DNA of 64,000 nt from Chlamydoabsidia padenii (GCA_025330725.1 JAIWND010000020.1:62001-126000), one strand, 5' to 3'; shown: positions 34,995 through 46,970, numbered from the stretch's first letter. Numbers and translations: made by a program. Notes: a model not told the origin generated them from the sequence alone.

Positions 34995-35903
34995 ATGTCA
35001 TCTTCATTAATATCTATCTTGAAACCATACCGCAACATCAGATCTTCCACAAATTCACCTGCAATAATCCCAATACATAAGCTATCCGTGCTCCATACAG
35101 ATAATTCAAGCGTTCTCGTTTTGTGCCCAAGTAAATTACGAATAACAGCGACGCTATTCCTCAACAAAATTGCATTAAAGCGTGATTTTATCAACATTGA
35201 TAACAAATATCGAGTAAAACGACAAGATCTTCTAGCTGCGACAGAGAAGATGATAATGGATTCAGATCTGAATTTAGAATGTCGGAGTACAAATCAACAC
35301 CTTGATCAAAACCCCTCACCCAACTCACCCAAGCGTCCACCAAACGCATTTATGTTGTACAGTGGCACACTCAGAAAAAAAATAAAACGTACTTTTCCGG
35401 AATACGATAACAGCGACATCTCAAAATTTCTCGGTATCATGTGGCGATCAGCAAACGACAATATTAAACAGAAATTCATTGAGCAAGCTTGTGTAGAACG
35501 CCAACGTCATAAAATGCAGTATCCCAACTTTGAATACAATTCACGAAAAGAATTATCGAATACAAAATCATCTTCTGAGCACGTCCCTGAGAACATCGCA
35601 GAGACTGAGGAGTGGTTGAAAGAAATACAGCAGTTCGTGCAAATGACGGAAAATTTTGAAACAACGCCATACTCCTCATTAGCAAAAATGGAAAATGAAG
35701 CTCTTGAGTTGATAAATTCAATATCCACTAATGTAGAACTCACTGATTTTGGGCTTACTGATATTGAACAGCAATTACTACCAAACCATCAATGGATAAA
35801 CTGCAACCTAACAGAAGAACTGGACACAAGGAGCTGGAGGGATATGTGCAACTCAATTAGCTTAGCTTATCCAGATCCTGAAGAATACTTGATTTTTGAA
35901 TAA
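34995..35903 (+). CDS. MAT-type HMG-box transcription factor
   Basis: Single exon, 302 residues. The HMG box spans about residues 112-182: SPKRPPNAFMLY, then the helix with IKRTFPEYDNSDISKFLGIMW, and the third helix with RHKMQYPNFEYNSRK. RPPNAF-x-LY, N-x-x-IS-x-x-LG-x-MW and the H-x4-P-[DN]-[FY]-x-Y ending are typical of fungal mating-type (MATA_HMG) boxes such as SexM/SexP and Ste11-like regulators. The N-terminal 110 residues are basic and unrecognised; the C-terminal 110 residues are acidic and could activate transcription. The usual Mucorales sex-locus neighbours (triose-phosphate transporter, RNA helicase) are absent, so this is more likely a paralogous sexual or developmental regulator than the sex locus itself. 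No intron is evident. Confidence 0.85.
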   Translation: MSSSLISILKPYRNIRSSTNSPAIIPIHKLSVLHTDNSSVLVLCPSKLRITATLFLNKIALKRDFINIDNKYRVKRQDLLAATEKMIMDSDLNLECRSTNQHLDQNPSPNSPKRPPNAFMLYSGTLRKKIKRTFPEYDNSDISKFLGIMWRSANDNIKQKFIEQACVERQRHKMQYPNFEYNSRKELSNTKSSSEHVPENIAETEEWLKEIQQFVQMTENFETTPYSSLAKMENEALELINSISTNVELTDFGLTDIEQQLLPNHQWINCNLTEELDTRSWRDMCNSISLAYPDPEEYLIFE

Positions 35904-36331
35904 ATTCAACAATTTAAATGCCTTTTTCTTTCGGGATTTGCAATTGGTAAAATGAAAAAGGTCTCCACAATCGTCAAAATCCTGTCAATTCAAATTGTAC
36001 CCAGCTGTGCCTACCATAGGCTTTTTTTTCCTAACCAGAAATAAAAAAACCATTACACTCACTCAGTTACCAATAGATGCTTAAAGTGATGGTAGTAAGC
36101 CTTTTCAGTAAGGTCAAGCCTAGGCGGTGTGTGAATGTTTGTTTGCTTGAGCCTAAACGGGTTGATTAAAAATAACCAAGTCATGCATATATCAATGATA
36201 AAGTAAGAGTTGTTTATTTCATTAAGGCGTGTCTATGGGATGATAATGGATAAAGAGTATAAACTAATGTACATAACACAAACAAAGAAGGTATAAAGAT
36301 AATACTATACTAATATATTCTATATGAGGAT
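35904..36331. other. Convergent 3' spacer
   Basis: AT-rich spacer between the HMG gene and the carrier gene. No gene is seen. Confidence 0.4.
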
Positions 36332-37672
36332 TCACCTTGATACGTCTTGATCACGGTTTGCAAAAAAGTGTTTGCCAACTTCATAGCTGGAGATCATGAT
36401 TCCACTTGCCACCGAGACTTTCATTACTCGAGGAATGACACCTAGAATGATCATCGTAGCATATATATAAAAGAGTGAGATTAGGTTCATTGATAAGGTG
36501 GATCAGCCAGTTTTTATATCTTTTACCTCTAAAATAGCCACTGACACCTTCATTCACCATGATACTTTGAATTAATCGAAATAAATGTTTTTCCTTGTTC
36601 GAGCTGACTTGTCTCCTTGTCTTGACTACATCAAAAGGTGTGGTGACTACTGCTGCTACCTATATAAGTATATAAAGAGGATGATGAGTGAGTACTTGAT
36701 CAACTAAACATCCCACCTAACTTACAGTTCCCGATGTTGCACCAGCAAAAAAGGAATATTGGAATTGTTGTAAATGTGTTTGTTGGTCCTTGGTTTGTAA
36801 TCGTCGTTTGAATTCTTCATACATCATCCAGTAGATAGCCGAGAATGGGACATCTCGTAACATAGTAGGTACCAGTCCACGCCATAGTGAAACAAGACCT
36901 TCATTATGAATCATCAGGCGCACACCGGCCAGAGCATCTATTTAGTTGTTTAATGAAAGATGTCAGTGAGTCACATAAAAATGATATATTTTCAATTTTA
37001 TTTACCTTTGAATCCACCTGCCCCTTCTGCTGATTGTAACCGAGTTCTAAAGAGTTCCATAGGTGAGACCACAGCAGCTGTTACTGTTCTTGCTAAACCA
37101 CCAATCCATAAAGGTGCATAAGTATCCATTGCCGTTCCTTGAAACCGAGACTTTGTATGGTCCCGGATATAATCATAGCCAACATAGTATATCGATGTGG
37201 ATGGGATCGCCATAAGTAGTCCAGGTGATAAACCTTTCCATAAGGCAAAGGCTCCTTCGTTTCGTACAATTTTTGTCAGTCCATCCTATAATAAAAAGTA
37301 AGGATTTAATACCGCTGTACTCCTTTCTCTTGTATGAATACTTACAATAGTTCCTAAATAACGTCCTTCAGCATTAGGCATTTTGGAGACTTCTTGTAAT
37401 CTGGTTTTGACAAGATCGAATGGATTTACTACAAGTAATAAGGATAAGTAGAGTGATTAGACATAAGTTCTTAACCCTTCTTTCTTCTTTTTCTTCTTCT
37501 TTTATGACTTACCAAAAAGCATAGTGGCTACTGCCCCAGCACAGGCCGACAAGACTTTTTCTGTAGAGGACGTTGTTTTCTGTTGTTGATTTGAAGGATA
37601 AACATTATAAGAAGGTGGAGTTGTTGATGTTGCAGAAGTTTTAGTTGTTGTAGTCGTCATATCCATTGACAT
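36332..37672 (-). CDS. Mitochondrial carrier, Mtm1/SLC25A39-40 type
   Basis: Six exons, 37672-37513, 37428-37346, 37285-37006, 36937-36726, 36659-36527 and 36441-36332, give 325 residues. Three carrier repeats are visible with their Px[DE]xx[KR] signatures: NPFDLVKTRLQ, SPMELFRTRLQ and TPFDVVKTRRQ. The second halves include EGAFALWKGL, EGLVSLWRGL and EGVSGYFRGV. The ending PRVMKVSVASGIMISSYEVGK closely follows the Mtm1/SLC25A39/SLC25A40 group, which is linked to glutathione import into mitochondria and, in yeast, to manganese loading of Sod2. The N-terminal 35 residues are Thr/Ser/Gln-rich. The first repeat's signature begins right after the first intron, where VNPF replaces the usual VTPL. 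Confidence 0.88.
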
Positions 37673-38352
37673 CAAGTGTTTATATGTATCTAAGAGAGAG
37701 AGAAGAGGAAGAAGAATTAGATCCACCGATCGTTTGACGTCAATTATTTTAAAAGGGAAAGAAGTTGGATATGAAAGCGGTTTTTTTTCTCGAAAATCAT
37801 CGCCAGTGGTTCAGTTTTAATAGGCGCTTTAAATAAGAGCAAGGCTGATTTCGATCTTCGCAACTCAGCATTCATCCGTTTAGACTCATTCGGGTCAATG
37901 AAAACTTCAAACCAGTATGACTCGGGATATATATAAAGCCATTCGAATAACACGGCTGGATTCAATGAGGGGTAGTACAGTAATTCATTTTGATATGAAA
38001 ATCAAAACATATCGGGATTTCAATATTCTTTGTCATCAATTGACCGGAGATGCATACACAAAAAAAGAGACTAATGATCATTTTACTTCACTCTCTATAT
38101 AGTATATTATAAAAGACAATCCATCCCCAGCATAAAAATAACATGTAAATAACCAATATCACTTTTTAGATTTTATTATAAAAGAGTGACAAGTGGGGGG
38201 GGGGAGGAGGTGAAGAGAGCATATAAACAAGGAGGAAGGAATATCAACTAAGTAAAGGAAGGGCTTTTAAAAAAAGAGGTATGGGGGAATAATGTAAAAA
38301 GCAAATAAACTACAAAAGTCATATAGATAAAAAAAAAAGGAAGGGGGGGGGA
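37673..38352. other. Spacer upstream of the carrier gene
   Basis: Promoter side of the carrier gene and 3' side of the MCUR1-like gene. G-runs at about 38195-38204 and 38343-38350; no gene is supported. Short frames at 37744-37965 lack features. Confidence 0.4.
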
Positions 38353-39602
38353 TTATATTTCCATATCAGCCACGGTCAAAGTATGATCAATCTCAGAACG
38401 TTCGATAGTTGGAGGTACCACCTTTTTGGATCGCAAAGAAGAGAGACCGAATCCAACCATAGTTAAACCCATACCAGTAATCACAATACTCACTATAATA
38501 GTAATAATATTTAATAATAGTAAGATTTAATCAAATTCCATCTAATCTTTGTTTATTTTACTTACATAAACTTTGCCAAATCGTTTCCCATTTCAGCCGT
38601 TCCAACGCCATGTTTGCATCTGCTTGTAAAACCGTTAATCGATGATTCACTTGTTGTGTTTCAATCATTGTCACTTTTTGTTCTTGTCGAATGTCGGTGC
38701 GAAAGTCATTCAAAGTGAGATCAATCGAGTTGTGTAAATAATCCACGTCTTCGTTTAAATGCTGTTCCAAATGTTCAATGTCCCGTGAGAGTGATGTCAA
38801 TTCGGCTTGTAAGAGTGCTGCATCATTCTTCCGTCCGATCGTCACTGCATTTCGAAGATCATCTATACTGGCTTTCAAAACATGGGCTTCCTACAAGAAT
38901 AAATTAAGCCAAAATATTAGTAAGGAGTGAGCCTATTGTTTTTGTGAACTTACGTTTTCCAGCTGGGATGTTGTCAAAAGACTATCTTTAGTAGGTGTCA
39001 CGCTAATAAGGTGGATTAATGATATTTACATACACACACACACACACACATACACATACACATAGAGAGAGAGAGATTACCTTGATCGAATTTGTTCCTG
39101 CATGATTTTCATCAAAAATCGTGCTTGGTTTCGAGTAAACCCACCTTCGGTTTGTAATCGTTCCACCAAGGCAAATGTGTCAAAGTGATGAGTCAGATTG
39201 GAAGAATGGGATGACCGTAAGGTGATTGGTGAGTAGTTGTGACCATCAATAGTCAATGAAGATGGCGATGATGTTACTTGTTGCATTGGTTCATTATTAT
39301 CAAGTAGAATAAAATCGTGGGTGTTACTAGTTGCATGGCTAATCGGTGGTGGACGGTGCATCATGGGAGGTATTGTTGATGATGTATTGTTGTTGATGAT
39401 AAGATCGGTGTGTGGTTTCTGAGTGGATCGTGAACAGGTAACATAAGATTTGCACCATTGTCCATTAATCAAAGTAAAAGGTGGAGGAGATCGAAGAAGA
39501 CCTGTATATATATATATATAAGACAGTTAGCAAAATGGCTTCCAAACAAAACAATCATTATTTACCCTGTGTAGAGCGAAGGAGTGTAAATGAGGAAATC
39601 AT
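38353..39602 (-). CDS. MCUR1/CCDC90-like (Fmp32-type) mitochondrial protein
   Basis: Five exons, 39602-39566, 39501-39081, 39002-38954, 38890-38566 and 38492-38353, give 323 residues. The N-terminus (MISSFTLLRSTQGLLRSP) is a basic, hydroxylated presequence typical of mitochondrial import. The DUF1640 signature starts near residue 128: FDTFALVERLQTEGGFTRNQA, then a long coiled coil (about 160-275) with LTSLSRDIEHLEQHL and DFRTDIRQEQK. A single transmembrane helix (SIVITGMGLTMVGFGLSSL) lies near the C-terminus, followed by a short basic and acidic tail. The animal homologue MCUR1 regulates the mitochondrial calcium uniporter and the yeast member Fmp32 is linked to cytochrome oxidase assembly; which role applies here is unknown. 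Confidence 0.87.
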
Positions 39603-39881
39603 GATTAAAAAAAAGGATGGGGAGTATAAAAAGTAAAGAAGATAAAGAAAAGAGAGAGGGGGAGAGAAGTCTATTTTTATCCGACATGCGCGGTTACTGT
39701 TTTGCTTGGAGATCAGCCAATAAGATGTGAGTATGACAAATATTGCCCCGACAGGTAATGGTTGGTAATACATAAAAAAAAAAAAGAGTTTATTATAAGA
39801 CAAGATGGGGTATGGAATGATATTATAAGATATGGCATGATATAGGAAATACAAACTGAAAAAATATGATAGTAGGTGTAG

Positions 39882-41043
39882 TCAACCAAATATGTACCTG
39901 ACAAATCGTCGGACAAAGCTTTCACCAGACTTGGTTCCTTGTTCTGTCATTAATGTTGGTGTTGTTTCAGTTGCCTTGGTGATAGTATCCAAATCAGTCT
40001 TGTTATCTTGATCTGTTGTTGCTGTAGTAGTAGTAGTGGTAGTAGTAGTAGTAAAAGGCGCGCTAAACAAGAAAGAAAAGAAAGAGGTTAATAATTTCAA
40101 TCAGTGCTTGTATTCTTTTCTTTTTACCTGTCCGTTTCATTTGGTTCATTAGTGTTAGTGTTACAATGATCATTCATGTCCATCCTATTTTGATCGTCGG
40201 CTGTCAAAGGTGAGTGATGAGCATCCTTTCGATCAGGGACAAAAAAGTCATCAGGAATAATCGAATGATGGCTTAAATCCAGTACATCGTCTTCAAGCTG
40301 CATTCCCAATTTTTCGAGGAATGGAGTGATTGGTTGTCGTTTCTTCCATTTGCTGCTATTGTGTGATGGATCGTCTTGTGCTGTTGCATCGGATGATAGT
40401 CGCTGTTTCTTGATCGTCTTTACTTTTGAAGGTGATCCCATGACCAATGGAGAGGGTGCTGTTTTTTTGTAAGGTGAGATACTGCCACCAAAGGGAAGAT
40501 CCAAATCTTGTTGATCATAATCATCAGAAGAGAGGAAATCATCATACATCATCACTGGCTTGTTGTTATGACTACTATTGGTTGCTCGAAGTTTGCGTTT
40601 TTTGCCATGAGGAGTGGGTGAGCTGAAAGGAGTGGTTTCGTCATTCACTATTTGCTGTTGTTGTTGCTGTTGTCTTTGTCGGGGTTTCGGTTTGGGTAGG
40701 ATAAGTTCTTCTTCATCCATGGGAGCACCAAGTTGCTCATCTTCATCTATCGAGAAGACACTGCCATTATCGCTATCTTGTCCGTTTTCATCAGTCACAT
40801 CGTCCATGTCCATCTCTTCGTTCCCTGATAGTGTGCCCGAGTACATGTCATCCTGTAGTTTTTGTCTCGGTTTGGTACGAAGTGAAGGTGGTTCATAAAT
40901 ATCAATGCCTGAAAACAATGTAAAAATTAAAAAAGAAAAGGATCAGTATCATGGTATTGTTTTTGAGGAAATATTTACAAGAGCTCTTTACCTGAAGTGT
41001 TCATTTGCCTAAGTGAGCGCATTTTTGTTTTTGATGACTCCAT
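39882..41043 (-). CDS. Acidic nuclear-type hypothetical protein
   Basis: Three exons, 41043-40992, 40908-40128 and 40062-39882, give 337 residues. No family recognised. The protein is disordered and rich in D, S, P and Q with a polyglutamine tract (about residues 93-99), basic clusters (GKKRKLR, KVKTIKKQRL) fit for nuclear import, several S/T-P sites, and a poly-Thr run encoded by an ACT repeat. It ends in FVRRFVRYIFG, a short amphipathic basic segment. A further donor-like AG|GTACAT near the end could extend the protein, but no convincing exon follows. R-x-x-L near the start (RQKL) is a possible D-box, too weak for a claim. Confidence 0.6.
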
Positions 41044-42243
41044 GGGAAGTTAAATAAGAGAAGAACAAACAATATCTATAAAGTAAACTTATTTTATTAA
41101 AAATATTTCAACCCCCGCTTTTTTTTTTTGTTCAAAAAAGGGCCTCTCTTCCCCTTGAAATATACTTTTGGCCAATCTTCCACCTTAAGATTACTTATGT
41201 CATCACTCCTCAAGGTAAGTTAATATACATTATTGAAATCTAGTTAGTTTTATATTACTAGTTACTTGGTATCATTCGTTTTGTCTATATTATGTATGTA
41301 GTAATATCACACAATCCTCTACAGTACAACCTATTCAAGGACACTGATTAACTAGGATACCAAATAGAATAAAGTCTTATAAGGTAGGATTTTATTTGAT
41401 CAAAACTTACAAGCCAAACTAACTTAATGGTAGTGTTAGTGGTGGGTAGCCTGACTCCTTGTTTACTTCATCGAATCAATCTATACTCATTGTCTTTTAC
41501 GGAGGAAAAGTAACAATGATTTCAAAGATAAGATTTATTAGGGTGCCGATCAAGATGGTGTCCCCACAGGCATGATTCCGATCAAACAGTGATACATAAC
41601 AACAGACAGATTTCACGAATGGGGATGACTATCTATCATTAGATACTGCATGGCATTGTCTATTTCACAAGCCTGATTCTATTTTGGCATTGGTGTACGA
41701 TGATACAGTCTTGATCTATTACTTACGATTGGATGAACCGGTGGATATCTCTTTTTCTTTTTGTAGAAATCACTCCATATATAGATTATGCTTTTTAATA
41801 AATCCAATAAATATCATTGTTGTTTTAGTATTACTAGATTGGAACATTATAAACACTCTTTTGATTCCCAAGTTGTCTACTCGTCTCCTCGTACTGTAGT
41901 AGCGGGGTTTCAATTATGACGTTGTTGTTATTGCATTCTGATTGAAATATTATTTTTTATTTTTTTGCTCACCTGAACAAAAAAGTCGCCTCTTATCCTT
42001 CTTCTTCTTCTCTATTCTACCTTATATATAGTTATAGTGGAGTCTTATTTATACTTTTATAACTCCTTCTTCTTCTATTCCATTTTTATTCTGGTGTTTA
42101 TCCATTCTTGTCTTCTTCCATTTTATATACTTATTATCTCACACACACACACACACACACACCTTCTTCTACTTATTATCTTTATCACTTCTTCTTTTTC
42201 TCCACCACCACGATATTAACCTGTTATCTACTGTTATCAATAT
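41044..42243. other. Divergent promoter region before ADA2
   Basis: Holds recurring-motif copies at 41106-41118 (plus, TTTCAACCCCCGC, 63 nt before the hypothetical gene) and 41902-41913 (minus, TTGAAACCCCGC), and a CA array at 42140-42162 in the ADA2 leader. No gene is supported. Confidence 0.45.
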
Positions 42244-44331
42244 ATGACCATCACACATCGACCCAAATCCAGCGGTAGTGCGTTAAGCGCCAATGTCGAC
42301 AATAACAACTCACAAATAGATGACAAGGAACCACCCAAATACCATTGCGATGCTTGTACCAACGATGTCACCAACACAGTCCGTATCCGTTGCGCTGACA
42401 AGAATTGTCCGGACTTTGACTTGTGCGTCACTTGTTTTTGTAGTGGCAGCGAACCTGTGAAGCACAAGACCAGCCATGACTATCGTGTGGTAAAACCTCA
42501 TACCTTCCCCATCTTTAGCGACGATTGGGATGCCGATGAAGAACTCTTGCTGATCCAGGCGGCGGAAAAGAATGGTATTGGGAATTGGCAGGCGATCGCT
42601 GAATATGTGGGCACAAGGAACAAGGCGGAATGCGAATCCCACTATCTGGATGTGTATGTCTCAAGCGACAACTGGCCAATGCCTCCTATGGACAAGGTAT
42701 TTGATCGATTATCCGAAAGCGACTACCGAGAACGAAAACGACAGCGATTGCAACTCTCACGATCACCACGCAAACTATCAGGCAATACTCATTATAATAA
42801 ACCTGTCACCAGTCAACCCACCTTCCATGAACTACAAGGATACATGCCACGACGTTACGAATTCGAAACTGAACACGAAAATGAAGCAGAACAAAACGTC
42901 AAGGATATGGTGTTTAACGAGGATGATACCCAAGAAGAAATTGATCTCAAGGTGATGGTGCTGGATATCTACAACTCACGCTTGGACAAACGACAGGAAC
43001 GGAAACGACTGATATTTGAACGAGGATGGCTAGAATTCAAGAAACTACAGGCGATGGAACGGAGGCGACAAAAAGAAGAACGTGATATATATAACAAGAC
43101 TCGGGTGTTTTGTCGATTACAGACGGCGGAGGACTATGATCTATTTGTCCAAGGCTTGGTAAAGGAACAACATGTGCGGGATCGGATGGCGGCGCTCACG
43201 GAATGGCGACAGGCGGGCCTGAATACATTACGACAAGGCGATCAGTATGAAAGGGACAAGCAGAATAGACTCAGTCATCTCAAGGCAGTGTCAGTATTAT
43301 CGAATGATCGGATCAATGGACTTGCTCATCAACGAGGTGGTATCAAGGCTCAAATGGCGGCTTTAGCTCCTTGTCCTGGTGCGGCTTACTATAGAGAAAG
43401 ACTCCGGGATCAATCTCCGTTTATGAATGGCGGTGGTGGCAACAACAGCAGTAATACTAGTAATAATAATAATAATAATAAGCGACAATTGACAATTGTA
43501 TCTTCATCACAATACCATCAACCATTGAATATTACGGAAACTGACGGATATCATCTATTGACAAAGGAGGAACAAGACATGTGCTCGACTCTATATATGA
43601 TGCCTCGACCTTATTTGGTGATCAAGGATCTCATTCTCAAGGTGTATGCAAGGCAAGGATTCTTAAAAAGGAAACAACTCAAGGAATTGGTAAAAATCGA
43701 CTACAACAAGGCTAATCGGATTTTCGATTTTTTTGTGGAAAATGGATGGATCAAGGCATGGCAAGACCCAGCAGAAGTGCTGGCAGCTCAGCAATGGGAA
43801 TTACAACAACAACAACAGCAACAACAATTAATACAGCTACAACAATTACATGATCAAGCAACACAAGTGACCATGGCAACAGCAACAGCAGCACCAGCAT
43901 CAACACAATCGACTGAACTACCATCAATACCACCACCACCATCAGATCTTCAACCTATGGATGAACAACAAGGGGATCCAACAACAATAACAACGGCATT
44001 ATTAATGGATAGTGATTTTGCAGCCATGTCAGCATTAACTGGTACAGATACATCTAAAGGAGATGACGAAACAATAACAGCAGCAAATCTCTTATCACAA
44101 TCAACAGACTTGATGGCATCTTCACCTAGTATGAATTTACTGACGACTAGTAATACCGAGGAACAAAACATGATAAATGGTGGTGATACTGCTATAACGG
44201 ATTCTACATCAATACCAACAATAGTACCTTCTGAAACAGATTCAAAACCCACCACCAACAAGGACAATATATCACCGACTACTCCTATTGATACCGATAC
44301 TTTGACAGCTATGGATGAATCAGCCGATTAA
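42244..44331 (+). CDS. ADA2: SAGA/ADA complex adaptor Ada2
   Basis: Single exon of 695 residues. A ZZ zinc finger near residues 32-82 has the C-x2-C, C-x4-C, C-x2-C and H-x3-H pattern (YHCDAC, CADKNC, LCVTC, HKTSH). A SANT/Myb domain follows at about 92-140 (DDWDADEELLLIQAAEKNG, NWQAIAEYVGTRNKAEC). The conserved middle contains GYMPRRYEFETEHENEAE and the basic helix ERKRLIFERGWLEF. A C-terminal SWIRM domain lies at about 437-505 (LTKEEQDMCSTLYMMPRPYL, NRIFDFFVENGWI). The last 190 residues are Q-, T- and S-rich low complexity, longer than in yeast Ada2. Ada2 links Gcn5 acetyltransferase to nucleosomes. Confidence 0.95.
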   Translation: MTITHRPKSSGSALSANVDNNNSQIDDKEPPKYHCDACTNDVTNTVRIRCADKNCPDFDLCVTCFCSGSEPVKHKTSHDYRVVKPHTFPIFSDDWDADEELLLIQAAEKNGIGNWQAIAEYVGTRNKAECESHYLDVYVSSDNWPMPPMDKVFDRLSESDYRERKRQRLQLSRSPRKLSGNTHYNKPVTSQPTFHELQGYMPRRYEFETEHENEAEQNVKDMVFNEDDTQEEIDLKVMVLDIYNSRLDKRQERKRLIFERGWLEFKKLQAMERRRQKEERDIYNKTRVFCRLQTAEDYDLFVQGLVKEQHVRDRMAALTEWRQAGLNTLRQGDQYERDKQNRLSHLKAVSVLSNDRINGLAHQRGGIKAQMAALAPCPGAAYYRERLRDQSPFMNGGGGNNSSNTSNNNNNNKRQLTIVSSSQYHQPLNITETDGYHLLTKEEQDMCSTLYMMPRPYLVIKDLILKVYARQGFLKRKQLKELVKIDYNKANRIFDFFVENGWIKAWQDPAEVLAAQQWELQQQQQQQQLIQLQQLHDQATQVTMATATAAPASTQSTELPSIPPPPSDLQPMDEQQGDPTTITTALLMDSDFAAMSALTGTDTSKGDDETITAANLLSQSTDLMASSPSMNLLTTSNTEEQNMINGGDTAITDSTSIPTIVPSETDSKPTTNKDNISPTTPIDTDTLTAMDESAD

Positions 44332-44565
44332 AAATGGGGGGGGGACACATGACTCTAATAGTTTAATTTTAGTGATATACAATCTTTTGTGTCTGGTTAT
44401 TTTTATTTAGATTATCTGTTTTTTAAATAAAATCCAAAAATAAAATAAAATTACTCACCGAGGACCTTTCGTCTTCATTTTCTTCTTTTATTTGGTTACT
44501 TGTCTCTCTGTCTCTCTCTCTTTCTTTCTTATTGTTTGTTTGTCTTTTTATTTATTTGAACAGCC

Positions 44566-45899
44566 ATGTCTTCGATTTATCAACCCACTCGCTCGTTGGA
44601 CCTCGTTAATATTAAACCTGATTATGCTCGACCAAACTACTCTACACCCTCAACGCCGATTCCTCGCTCTTCCTTGATAGATATCTTGAAAGATGCCCAT
44701 TCAATGTATCCTATGGAATGTGAACAGCGTTCGAATATCTTATCTCGCGTACTTCTATGTATGTTTGAATTAGAAGGTATGTTTCAGCACGATGGCAAAT
44801 GATTGGCTCTTGTTCATTTTACTGTTTCTTACTTTTCTATCTTTTCCCTTCTTTTTGGATTGAATAGGAAATCAAGAACAAGCAGTACATGCTTATCAAC
44901 AAGTTGTTTCTTCCTTACACTTTTTAAGACCTGTCTCTATCTCGGTTACTATCAATCAAGATAATTGGAATAAGCATTTAGGTAACACAAGGCAAGTTAA
45001 TTAAAAACCCGACCCGTCTAATAATAAAAAATAACACCTGTTTTTTCTTTCTTTCTAGTTGTTACCAAAGCTACCTCTCCTTTTTTGACGATGAAATCAA
45101 ACACTATGGAACCCAACTTGTTCTGAGAAAGTATTTGAATACTATGCCACCCTCTATTCACTCACAATTACAACCTTTGGTTCACTTGGCGTTTGGTTTG
45201 GAACACGACTTACCACTAATGGTCTCTGAAGGATTAGCTTATCTTGCCAGCACAATGGACGATGCCTCACCTTGGCTTGTATCAACCACCACCTCATCCA
45301 CCCACCCACGTCAATCTTCATTTGATTATCTCTTATTTGACTGTATCCAATCTGATCCACGATTTAATGGTGTCATGGAAGGAGGTCGCCCTGTGGCTGC
45401 CAAAGTCAAACTATTACTGAAAAACCATGGTCCTTTATTACAAAACTATCTTTTACAATGGCTGACGTTGGATGATGACTTGAACATGGATGAATTGATG
45501 GCGGTGGTACTACGAATGATGTCACAAAACCTTGTGGATAAACCAACCCATCAGCTATTGGCATCGATAGTGGCCATTCGATCATTAACGACGATATGGA
45601 CTCCTCATAGGTTATCTCAATGGATTCAAGTTCAAGGTTTATTGATGATGTGTACCTTTATAGTCCAACATCGACCTAATAACAATACAAGGATGGATAC
45701 TGTTTTATTACATCAAGAGGGTTGGGCTCAATGTATACAATCTTTTATGGCTGCTGGACCTCCTCCTGGGTTGATCTTGGCTATGCGATCTTTATGGAAG
45801 ACTCAACAATGGATGATGGATGACTCTTCTTCTTCTTCTTCTTCTCTTATCTTGGCCAATGCTTTGGTGGCTTCTTTGGAAAAGAATGAACTAGTTTAG
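44566..45899 (+). CDS. Questin-oxidase-like protein (DUF4243)
   Basis: Three exons, 44566-44776, 44868-44991 and 45059-45899, give 391 residues. The second intron is GC-AG (AG|GCAAGT at 44992). The GT option at 44982 would break the frame, while the GC donor gives NWNKHLGNTSCYQSYLSFFDDE, which fits the family pattern NWxxHLG...YYxxFF. Other family-like parts are QAVHAYQQVV, HLAFGLEHDLPLMVSEGLAYLA with its conserved His, and a helical C-terminus ending in a poly-Ser stretch. Questin oxidase AflY-type enzymes perform Baeyer-Villiger-like oxidations in secondary metabolism; no biosynthetic cluster is visible here, so the substrate is unknown. Confidence 0.85.
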
Positions 45900-46128
45900 T
45901 ATTAGATTATTGTTTACTTGATTAATAAAAGATGGGTATTACTCTCCTTTTTATTGACTTTTGTGCATATGGGGATGGGAAGGGGTATCGTCTTTGCATG
46001 TATTTGGTGCCACTGTTTATTTTAAAACTCCACCAGACGCGGGCTAAATAAAAAAAAAATTGGCAAGCGTCTTTTTTTTTTTTTTTTTTTTTTTTTGCCT
46101 TCTTCTTTAAATCACAATCTTCATCAAC

Positions 46129-46762
46129 ATGTCTACCCTTCCTAAGCTTCTCGTCAAAAAGCTATCTGATAAAGGGAAACTGCCTACTCGTGGATCTGAT
46201 AAAGCTGCTGGTTATGATCTTTACAGGTAAACGAAAAACTAGAGAAAATGGAAAAAGATCTAACATTCTTTTCTTTTATTATTGCAGTGCTGCTAATATT
46301 GTGATCCCTGCTCAAGGCAAAGTGATTGTCCCTACTGATATCTCTATTGCTGTACCTGAAGGTTGCTATGGTCGTGTGGCTCCTCGATCTGGTTTGGCTG
46401 TCAAGCATTTTATTGATACTGGTGCTGGTGTCATTGATGCTGATTATCGTGGTCCTGTGGGTGTCGTCTTGTTTAACTTTTCCAAAGAAGATTATCAAGG
46501 TAATGCTACCAACTTGTCTTATCATTAGCATTGTACTAATGAAAGTTTCACTCTTTTAAACTTGTATAGTGTCTGAAGGGGATCGTATTGCACAACTCGT
46601 CTTGGAAAAGATCTATACTCCTGAAGTGGTGGAAGTCAATGTAAGTATGTGATGATAATTCCTGATGATGGATACTAACGGACATTGGTTTATATTGATC
46701 GATAGGATTTGGATGCTACCGATCGTGGTTCCGGAGGCTACGGATCAACCGGTCACAGATAA
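46129..46762 (+). CDS. DUT1: dUTP diphosphatase
   Basis: Four exons, 46129-46226, 46288-46499, 46570-46640 and 46706-46762, give 145 residues, the normal length of trimeric dUTPases. All five motifs are present: [24 protein letters not shown] with the uracil-pocket [18 protein letters not shown], and the glycine-rich C-terminal [10 protein letters not shown]. The enzyme hydrolyses dUTP to dUMP and pyrophosphate, keeping uracil out of DNA and feeding thymidylate synthesis. The leader has a 26-nt T-run (about 46072-46096) and, before it, GACGCGGG (46034-46041), reminiscent of an MBF/ACGCG S-phase element, though a single half match is weak evidence. Confidence 0.97.
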
Positions 46763-46957
46763 ATGAAATCATTCGCGGCTCTTTTTATTGCTCAACTAGT
46801 TAATGATTGGTAGAAATTGTTAGTTTTTTGATACATACCATTTAGAAATAGACATCGTCTATTGTAGACCCCAATTACACCAATAATAACACAATAAAAA
46901 AAATCAAACTCTCATCTTTGTATTAACTGGGAAGGAGATGGAAAAACTTTCGCACGG

Positions 46958-46970
46958 TTTTAAACCCCGC
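46958..46970 (+). promoter_or_regulatory. Copy of recurring motif TTTAAACCCCGC upstream of DUG1
   Basis: One of five exact matches to TTYAAAYCCCGC in the window; the others are 28713-28725, 30209-30221, 60511-60524 and, on the minus strand, 34298-34310. Listed here as the copy closest to a well-defined start codon; its function is unknown. Confidence 0.45.

Noticed and set aside
41684..41899. 71-codon open frame between the acidic protein and ADA2
   Set aside because: Hydrophobic, without family match, exon structure or promoter; likely chance in AT-rich DNA.
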